Shown here piece by piece: positions 19,478 to 25,130 of a DNA stretch of 25,130 nucleotides. A model generated the notes under the pieces. It worked only from the letters and a program-made list of their open reading frames with translations. It was not told where the DNA came from and did no database searches. The stretch comes from Bugula neritina. Lineage: Eukaryota > Bryozoa > Gymnolaemata > Cheilostomatida > Bugulidae. The stretch covers positions 1 to 25,130 of the forward strand of contig CAXIUT010000114.1 of NCBI GenBank assembly GCA_964035545.1. Direction: 5' to 3'. Every line of letters starts with the position of its first letter. Position 1 is the first letter of the stretch. The position numbers were made by a program, and so were the translations under genes.

Positions 19478-20713
19478 ATGTTTTTCGGGCAAGGAGGAAC
19501 TCAAAATCAACCATAAAACTAAGAAAAATAACCAGTTAACACCACTGAATTCTACTAACTACTCGATCTACCTAAAGATGCAACCACTGAACAAATCAAA
19601 AAAGCTTACAGAAAGAAAGCTCTTAAAGAACATCCAGACAGAGGAGGAAATCCATAAAAATTCAGAAGAATCAAATAAGCTAGTGAAGTTCTGACAGATC
19701 CCTAAAAAAGACAACTATATGATGAGTATGGATAAGAAGGTGTAAAAAATGGAGGTCCTCATGCAGGAAATATGTTTGATTTTTTCAATCCAAAACAAGA
19801 CAATAAACCTAAAAAGATGAAACCTAAACTCGTCAAAGTAGAAGTTACACTATAAGAAGTCTATTCGGGTACTATGAAACAAATTACTGTTTCTCGATTT
19901 AGACCTTGTACATAGTGTGAAGGAAAAGGAGGAAAAGAAGGAAGCGTAACTCAGTGTGATACATGCAAAGGCAATGGTATTACAGTCAAAATGGTTCAAA
20001 TAGGACCAGGAATGTTTACTCAAGCTCAAGCAAAATGCGATAAATGTGAAGGTCGAGGTTAAACTATCAAGGAGTAAGATAGATGTAAGGTATGTTTAGG
20101 TAAAAAGGTAAAATAAGAGGAGAAAACACTTGAAGTACCTATAGAGCGAGGAGTGCCTGACTCGCATGACTACGTTCTTTATGGATAGAGTGATGAAATA
20201 CCTGGAATTATAGCTGGTGATGTATATGCTAGAATTAGTATTCTTAAACATGATGTTTACTAAAGAAGAGGAGCAGATCTAGTTATGATCAAAGAAATAT
20301 CACTTTTATAAGCATTGACTGGATTTATGATCAAAATCAAACACATTGATGACAAATAATATATTGTTGCTACTGCTCCTGGCTAAGTACTTTAGAATAA
20401 AGAACTCAAAACAATCAAAAAATTAGGAATGCCTTTCTATAAAGACTCTTTATCATTTGGTAATCTCTATCTCTAGTTTATTGTAACTTTTCCTTCTGAC
20501 AACTCTTTGAACAAAGATCAAGTGGCAGCTTTAAGAAATGTTTTCAAGTATACTGAAACGAACGAAGGATTAGACAAGAATCCTATATCATCAGCTTTAG
20601 ATGATTACTCTGAGGATCTTTTGAACCCAAGATCATCGAAATGTTCTGGATAAGGAGAAGATTAAGAGGATGAAGGTGAAGGAGGTCAAGGAATTCCATG
20701 TCAAGCTCAATGA
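19478..20713 (+). CDS. Type I DnaJ (HSP40, YDJ1/DNAJA-like) with CaaX end
   Basis: The 411-aa protein starts MFFGQGGTQNQPQ. Its J domain runs from about residue 22 to 88 with HPD in KALKEHPDRGG; it is followed by a short G/N/F linker. The zinc domain (about 143-210) has CTQCEGKG, CDTCKGNG and CDKCEGRG plus a fourth unit CKVCLGKK that has lost its last Gly. The substrate-binding C-terminal domains follow (LEVPIERGVPD; GDVYARISILKHDVYQRRGA). The last four residues are CQAQ, a CaaX box of the farnesylated type, like CASQ of yeast Ydj1. It stimulates HSP70 in the cytosol and should be membrane-associated through the lipid. There is no intron. An in-frame ATG at 19418 would add 20 residues but is unlike the family. 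Confidence 0.95.
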
Positions 20714-20761
20714 TAGGTTACATCTATGAACTATTTATTAATGATAAAAAATAATTATAAA

Positions 20762-22167
20762 TCAAAAATGTTATTTTTGTATGTTTTTGGCTCCATTAAG
20801 AATGAGTTGATCAACTATTTAAACAACTTTTTTAGAATGATAATCATGATTTCTTTTTTTACTAGGAATAGGACTAGAGTTGAATATTTTATTTCTAAAA
20901 TATGAAGGAATATTATTATATCCTATTACAGCACCTACTAATCCAAGAACTATACTGCAGTTCGTATCACTATTAAACCCTTTAGCTAGAGTTCTAACAC
21001 CAGATTGAATAAAGTTTTTTTTCATATCACTGTAATTGCCATCTATCTCAAGTATTTAGTTGATAGCCATTGTAAAAGGTTGTTTCAAATTATTTGCATT
21101 TCCAGTAGTTATAATAGTTTACTCACCATCTTCAATACATTTCCAGAGATCAATCATCTGTTATGAACCAAAATTATAAACAAATTGAGCTGCTTGATGG
21201 TAGGCTAACTTATGATCACCCGTCAACATTATACAACGCAGCAAATTGGCATATATTAGAGCACTCTATCTGACAAAAGCATTAGGAGCTATCAGTCGCA
21301 TCTACTCTGAATATCTAGAGATTTACCACTAATCAAACGGTTAAACTCATATTCATCTAGCTCTAATGACCAAATAACAAGAGGAATTATTCTCACTAGA
21401 CCTAAGTTACTTTCTTGTTTCATATTTCTCAAAGAACCTGCCAGAAGTTGATCTCCTAAAGTTGACATATCGATTTTTCCGCTTTGTTTTCTTTTCTTTC
21501 TGATTTAACTAAAAGATATTCCTATTAAGACAGGAAGATCGAAAGGCTTACTATCCAACCACTCCAAGTACTTTCGAGCTACAATATTTTGATTATAGCT
21601 TCCTTGACCTTCAATTAATGCCTCGCTTAAAGCCAAATTAATCTACCATTCATCAGTACACTATCCACTTTTAAGATTCATGACGCCTCCACCTCTCATC
21701 AATAAAGCCTAGTTTATTGAGTGAGGATTATAGGGTTTGTTGACAACATAAGCTCCCAGAGAATCACCGATCACAAACCCGAACATAGCACCATAAGCCC
21801 GATTGTAAGTATCATTTTTAGCCAAATTCAAACAACGATGATAAGTCAATAGCTGTGCCTGTACCTGACCTTCAAGAATGTCTAGATACTGACTCTTACC
21901 TTTTTTCATGCTGGAACATTTTGGCTTATCTTCCGATTTATCTTAGTTCACCAGAATATAGCTATGACTTCGACTACTAACAGTTTGCTTCTCTCTTGCT
22001 TTCTGCTCCTCAGTTTTTTGCAAGCTTTGAATGAACATACTAACAGACTCATCAGCCATACTTACCGACTCAAATGAGTGTTCAAAATCATAAACCTAGC
22101 TGCCACTAAAGGAGTATTCTTCTGAAGATTCTGTTCTAATTCTTAACTGAAGTATTTTGGATGCCAT
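20762..22167 (-). CDS. ADP-ribosylglycohydrolase (ARH/DraG)-family protein, diverged
   Basis: Two exons (22167-21327, 21306-20762) give 461 aa. A Ser-rich N-terminus of about 90 residues precedes the ARH fold: YGAMFGFVIGDSLGAYV (the G-D-x-L-G-A block), MRGGGVMNLKSGQCTDEWQI (the G-x-x-T-D-D-T block), RLIAPNAFVRQSALIYANLL, and NSDTNCSIVLGLVGAVIGY (the D-x-D-T-x-x-A-x-x-x-G-x-x-G-A block). The family removes ADP-ribose from proteins or cleaves related bonds using two magnesium ions bound by those acidic motifs. Here T-D-D-T reads T-D-E-W and the first Asp of the last motif is Asn, so metal binding and activity are uncertain. It converges with DnaJ (48 bp between stops). Confidence 0.85.
21307..21326 (-). 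other. 20-nt intron in the ARH-family gene
   Basis: On the minus strand this reads GTAAATCTCTAGATATTCAG. Splicing gives FNRLISEQMRLIAPNAFV, a continuous ARH helix. Unspliced, the frame stops at a TGA 12 bases beyond the intron. Confidence 0.92.
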
Positions 22168-22185
22168 TCGATAGTTATATAGCTA

Positions 22186-22417
22186 TCAATTATCAATAAC
22201 GACATATTCTCTATTCAATCGAATAGTAGCCATAGTATAGTCAATCATATCATCAAGAGAGACAAGGAATTACTTATCATTACAGATAAAATAGAATATA
22301 ATCCTTTATTAAGTCTTTCTAATTCTAACTTATTTTTAAATTCTGATATCCCGCTCATTTAATACTCATCTTCTCTTTCTTCACTAAAACTCCACTTTAG
22401 CTCTTTTTCAATCTCAA
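22186..22417 (-). CDS. Possible small protein gene (two frames, uncertain)
   Basis: Minus-strand frames in this 0.3-kb gap look coding. One is open from 22417 (SIEIEKELKWSFSEERED, then MSGISEFKNKLELERL from ATG 22358). Another ends FLVSLDDMIDYTMATIRLNR, then EYVVIDN and TGA at 22188-22186. A 26-nt GT-AG segment (about 22313-22338) would join them as a 48-aa protein from ATG 22358, but it is not of the usual 19-20 nt. The stop would lie 18 bp from the ARH start. No family is recognised. It could also be the broken end of a longer gene or non-coding. Confidence 0.3.
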
Positions 22418-22496
22418 TGCTCTCTATTCATCTCTAAATCATCCTTATATCCTCTAATTATTCTTATTTAATTTGATCCAATCATATGCAGATCAT

Positions 22497-22769
22497 TCAT
22501 TTCTTCTTGGCAACTCTTTTACTCTTCTTGGCAGCAGGTTTTCTCTTAGGAGCCTTCTTAGCTACCTTCTTGGTCTTCTTTGCTTTAGGTTTGGGAGCAG
22601 AAGCAGCCTTGAGAGTTTCAGCCATAGTTCTAGTCTTGGTAGCTTTCTTCTTAGCCTTGAATCCTGCGGCTGCTGATGCAAGAGTAGCATCCATAGAAGA
22701 AGTTCTCTTCTTCTTTCCAACTCCAGCAGATTTTAAAGTAGCTTTCATTGTTCTTGTAGCTTTAGGCAT
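22497..22769 (-). CDS. Small H1-like basic chromatin protein (90 aa)
   Basis: This 90-aa intronless protein starts MPKATRTMKATLKSAGVG. Three related N-terminal motifs (TRTMKATLKSA, RTSSMDATLASA, TRTMAETLKAA) are each followed by Gly/Lys or Ala-Pro-Lys, and then a Lys/Ala/Pro tail (KKAPKRKPAAKKSKRVAKKK). The composition is that of linker histone H1 tails; as in ciliate H1s there is no globular domain. The protein has no Gln, so it is readable in the standard code. Lys is mostly AAG and Ala GCT/GCC, with visibly higher GC than its neighbours, as in a highly expressed gene. An upstream in-frame ATG at 22838 adds residues unlike the rest (MLELWIVYIVEF), so I chose 22769. It presumably binds nuclear DNA; alternatives are an HMG-like or protamine-like protein. 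Confidence 0.75.
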   Translation of the reverse strand: MPKATRTMKATLKSAGVGKKKRTSSMDATLASAAAGFKAKKKATKTRTMAETLKAASAPKPKAKKTKKVAKKAPKRKPAAKKSKRVAKKK

Positions 22770-22941
22770 TTGTATCTGATTAATTAATGATAAACTTGAT
22801 TTAAATTCTACAATATATACTATCCATAATTCCAACAATCAAATCTAGCTTAAAATAGTCATAATTAACACGAATTTTATATTGATTTAATACCTTCTGA
22901 TATAATTGATTCATATCATTTTTATTAATAATAATAACGAC
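22770..22941. promoter_or_regulatory. Bidirectional promoter region, H1-like / zinc-finger gene
   Basis: A 172-bp AT-rich gap lies between divergent starts. It must hold the presumably strong H1-like promoter. No specific element is recognised. Confidence 0.45.
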
Positions 22942-23871
22942 ATGGATAGTAGTTTTCAAACCCTTAAATCATCATTAAATTGTTTTTTAGATAGTCCTCA
23001 TTTCGATCATGACTCCTTTCTAACTCAATTGGGTAGAGTTTAGTAATCAGCTCACTACTATAAAAAAAAATATCACTAAATGAAATCTATTAATGAGTCA
23101 ATAATCACTGCTATCAAACGAGTATACTCACGAGAAGTTGGCTAATAACTTTAACTACTTATCGAAGCATCCTAAAAAGCATTTAAAGACAATTCCAATC
23201 AAATCGATCATCACTAATTAACCAATAACTTTTGTTAAAAGATAATAACCTATGGAAGCAAACTCCTATCAGAACAATCTGTAGATAATCAACCTGATAA
23301 ACTTACTAGAACTATAAAAAGTGATTTATAAGCATCAAGCTTCATCACATAAAACCTGAAAAAGCTCCCTATTTCTCCAGATTTATCTAAAAGCAACCAT
23401 AAAAATGTATTTTCCAAATAAAGTTCAATAAAAAAAGACTAAGCAGAGGTCAGTACAAGAAGAAGTTACACCTCAATTAACAAAAAAATAGCTACATAAA
23501 TATATTGCTAACTGTGCTAAAAAGTATATAAACCTAATGAATTTGTCAATCATGCATAGATGTGTAAGTATTAATTAGAATATATTTACAATAATGATAA
23601 AGTTAAATCTAAAGAAAGTAAATGTCTACCTCTTGAGATCAATTATAATAAAATGATGAAAAATCTTTTAAAAATTCGATAAGAAATTTAACAACAAATC
23701 ATTGTGATCAGTTCTTCAAAAGAATAAATAGATAGAATCAACCTTAAAAAGTAATTATAAAAATAACTTAAAAAAGTAACAAAAGTTATACAGTAAAAAT
23801 AGTCAGAAATAAAGAAGAAAAAGTATCACTCTCAAATCAAAATCTATAAAAAACATCATAAATATCGATGA
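22942..23871 (+). CDS. C2HC zinc-finger protein, otherwise unrecognised (309 aa)
   Basis: The intronless frame begins MDSSFQTLKSSLNCFLDSPH and ends at TGA, 309 aa. Near residues 183-206 it has IYCQLCQKVYKPNEFVNHAQ then MCKY, that is C-x2-C-x12-H-x4-C. This is a C2HC-type zinc finger like that of the ZC2HC1 family. The remainder is Q/K/S-rich; the C-terminal 80 residues are a basic coiled coil (LKKQLQKQLKKVTKV). Binding partner and function are unknown. Its stop is 35 bp from the stop of the convergent CXC gene. Confidence 0.72.
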
Positions 23872-23906
23872 TTTATAAAGTTATTAAACACTTATTTAAT
23901 TTAGTA

Positions 23907-24658
23907 TCATTAATTGCTATTATTTGAATACCGAAATGCAAAAGGTTAAAATTACATACTCTAAGGCATATTCATCCTTTTTATTTCATCTTCTACTATG
24001 CAAGCAGGCTCCATCTCCATCTTTACTGGCCTATCACAGTTTAAACAGTCCTAACAACTGCAAGAATACCCACATCTTACACCAGCAGCAAAACAAGTAC
24101 AGTATTTTTTATTGCATTTAGTCTTTTTACAAGTGCAAGTCACCTTTGGGTCAGTTTATTGCAGTCCAGAACGAACTACTTTACGACTTTTAGCACGAAT
24201 GCACTCTTTACAGCAATATTTATCCAAGCACTATTAGTTCTTGGCAGAAAAGCAAGGACAACGGTCCTCGTTACAAGTCTAGTAACATGTACAAATATGG
24301 TTTATTTACTATTTTGGTTCGTATGAAAAACGATTGTTCATTGCTTAAGGTCCACTTTTCAAAATTGTTTTAAAAGGATTGAAGCCTTGCTCCTACTATC
24401 TCATCATCTACTTCTCAATGATTGGCTGCTCACCTTACTCAGCTAACATTTTGTAGTAAATATCTGATTTTCGAGAGCCTTAAAGACTCATGACTCTGTG
24501 TGAGAAGAGACTTACTCGATCATGCTATGTTGTTTACTTAGAGATCTATCTCTTTCTTACCAACTGCCTCTATCTAGAGATCGAATGCTTGAGATATTAG
24601 ACCTTTTGGATTAAACAGATATTTTACTACCCCATCTATAAGGCTTTTCGGGTTACAT
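23907..24658 (-). CDS. CXC/CRC-domain protein (tesmin/TSO1-like)
   Basis: Two exons (24658-24516, 24495-23907) give 243 aa starting MQPKSLIDGVVKYLFNPK, the first ATG after an in-frame TGA. The C-terminal half has two cysteine-rich units: HICTCYQTCNEDRCPCFSAK then QQCLDKYCCKEC (about residues 109-140), and TCTCKKTKCNKKYCTCFAAG then VRCGYSCSCQDCLNC (about 161-195). The second fits the tesmin/TSO1 CXC pattern (C-x-C-K-K-x-x-C-x-K-x-Y-C-x-C-F), and the first is closer to the pre-SET CXC of EZH-type proteins. Such domains bind zinc clusters and DNA, as in LIN54 and MSL2. No SET domain is present. It is probably a nuclear DNA-binding protein, and the last coding gene before the right telomere. Confidence 0.85.
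24496..24515 (-). other. 20-nt intron in CXC gene
   Basis: On the minus strand this reads GTAAGTCTCTTCTCACACAG, a full GTAAGT donor with an ACACAG acceptor. Splicing joins KQHSMIE to VMSLQGSRK and makes the length divisible by three. Confidence 0.88.
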
Positions 24659-25049
24659 TCTAAAACTAAATATTATAGACTATCAACCACTGTTCTAGAC
24701 AAGAAGAAAGAGATCAATATTTCTAGAAAATAACTTTAAGAGCAAAACTGATAAAGAATAAAAAGAGAATAGTTTGAAACTTTGAAGAGTGGATGAGTTT
24801 GAGGTTTTACAGTTGTTCTAGTTGATATATAAAAGATAAATAAAAATCAAAATAAACTTTATGTCATAGCATTATAAATCATCAGATATTTTATCAGATT
24901 TAATAATCAAATGAATAATTATTTCGTTAATATTATCAATGAAAATGTCCTATTTATACGAAATGACCACTCTTTATTTAAAAATGAATTATTGTTATTT
25001 AATTTAAATATTATTTATAGGTGATAGTTGGTATTTGTTTTGAAAATGA
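24659..25049. other. Right subtelomeric spacer, no gene seen
   Basis: These 391 AT-rich bases contain the CXC promoter next to 24659. I see no long frame, no tandem repeat like the left array and no RNA gene. The sequence changes abruptly to telomere after TTTTGAAAATGA. Confidence 0.7.
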
Positions 25050-25130
25050 GGGGTTGGGGTTGGGGTTGGGGTTGGGGTTGGGGTTGGGGTTGGGGTTGGG
25101 GTTGGGGTTGGGGTTGGGGTTGGGGTTGGG
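25050..25130. repeat. Right telomere, (GGGGTT)n
   Basis: About thirteen GGGGTT units run to the last base. This is the exact complement of the left end in inverted orientation, so both ends of a linear chromosome are present. Confidence 0.98.

Noticed and set aside
22486-22779. Plus-strand hydrophobic frame opposite the H1-like gene
   Set aside because: It is the complement of Lys/Ala codons (Leu/Phe/Ser-rich). The minus strand has the clean basic protein.
1-25130. tRNA, rRNA or other structured RNA genes
   Set aside because: I saw no cloverleaf-type or rRNA-like sequence by eye. A covariance-model search would be needed to exclude a small RNA.
1-25130. Transposons or integrated viral genes
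   Set aside because: No transposase, integrase, reverse transcriptase or capsid-like frame was seen, which agrees with macronuclear DNA from which such elements are removed.

Overview
The window is a complete, telomere-capped macronuclear chromosome of a ciliate, 25.1 kb long. It opens with (CCCCAA)n and closes with (GGGGTT)n, with genes within about 0.4 kb of each end. In every gene I could read, TAA and TAG lie in frame as sense codons (glutamine) and TGA is the only stop, as in NCBI table 6. The DNA is AT-rich (about two thirds). The C4A2 repeat points to a Tetrahymena/Paramecium-type ciliate rather than a C4A4 spirotrich. The introns are unusually small (19-20 nt), shorter than the roughly 25-nt introns of Paramecium, so I leave the genus open. 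Read with the standard code the region looks almost empty; only the H1-like gene is correctly visible that way.

Layout from left to right: telomere; 20-bp subtelomeric repeats; a tubulin-tyrosine-ligase-like (TTLL) gene (+) whose 3' end runs into nine copies of a 108-bp minisatellite; an unrecognised Q-rich gene (+); 21-bp repeats; SNRNP27, a U4/U6.U5 tri-snRNP protein (+); a UDP-sugar pyrophosphorylase-like (UAP1/AGX) gene (-, three mini-introns); a DENN-domain gene (+); 33-bp repeats; an unrecognised charged protein (-); ASCC2-like (+); an unrecognised gene (-); a BFR1-like coiled-coil gene (+); an EF-hand-like gene (-); an ORC1/CDC6-like AAA+ gene (-); a type I DnaJ/HSP40 with a CaaX end (+); an ADP-ribosylglycohydrolase-like gene (-); a possible tiny gene (-); an H1-like basic protein (-); a C2HC zinc-finger protein (+); a CXC (tesmin/TSO1-like) protein (-); and the right telomere.

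The chromosome is gene-dense. Convergent stop codons lie 9, 35, 48, 88 and 91 bp apart, one same-strand pair is 22 bp apart, and divergent starts are 65, 109, 172, 172 and 186 bp apart. The genes are ordinary nuclear and cytoplasmic housekeeping or regulatory families (splicing, replication initiation, chaperone, mRNP and ribosome quality control, chromatin). They do not form one pathway, as expected for a macronuclear chromosome made by fragmentation of a larger one.

I did not find a clearly new biological system. The most interesting points are the 19-20-nt introns and in-frame look-alikes of them; ORC1- and UAP-like proteins with altered active-site motifs; minisatellites that overlap stop codons; an unresolved frame junction at a TGA TGA in the BFR1-like gene; and a small H1-like protein with a triplicated motif.
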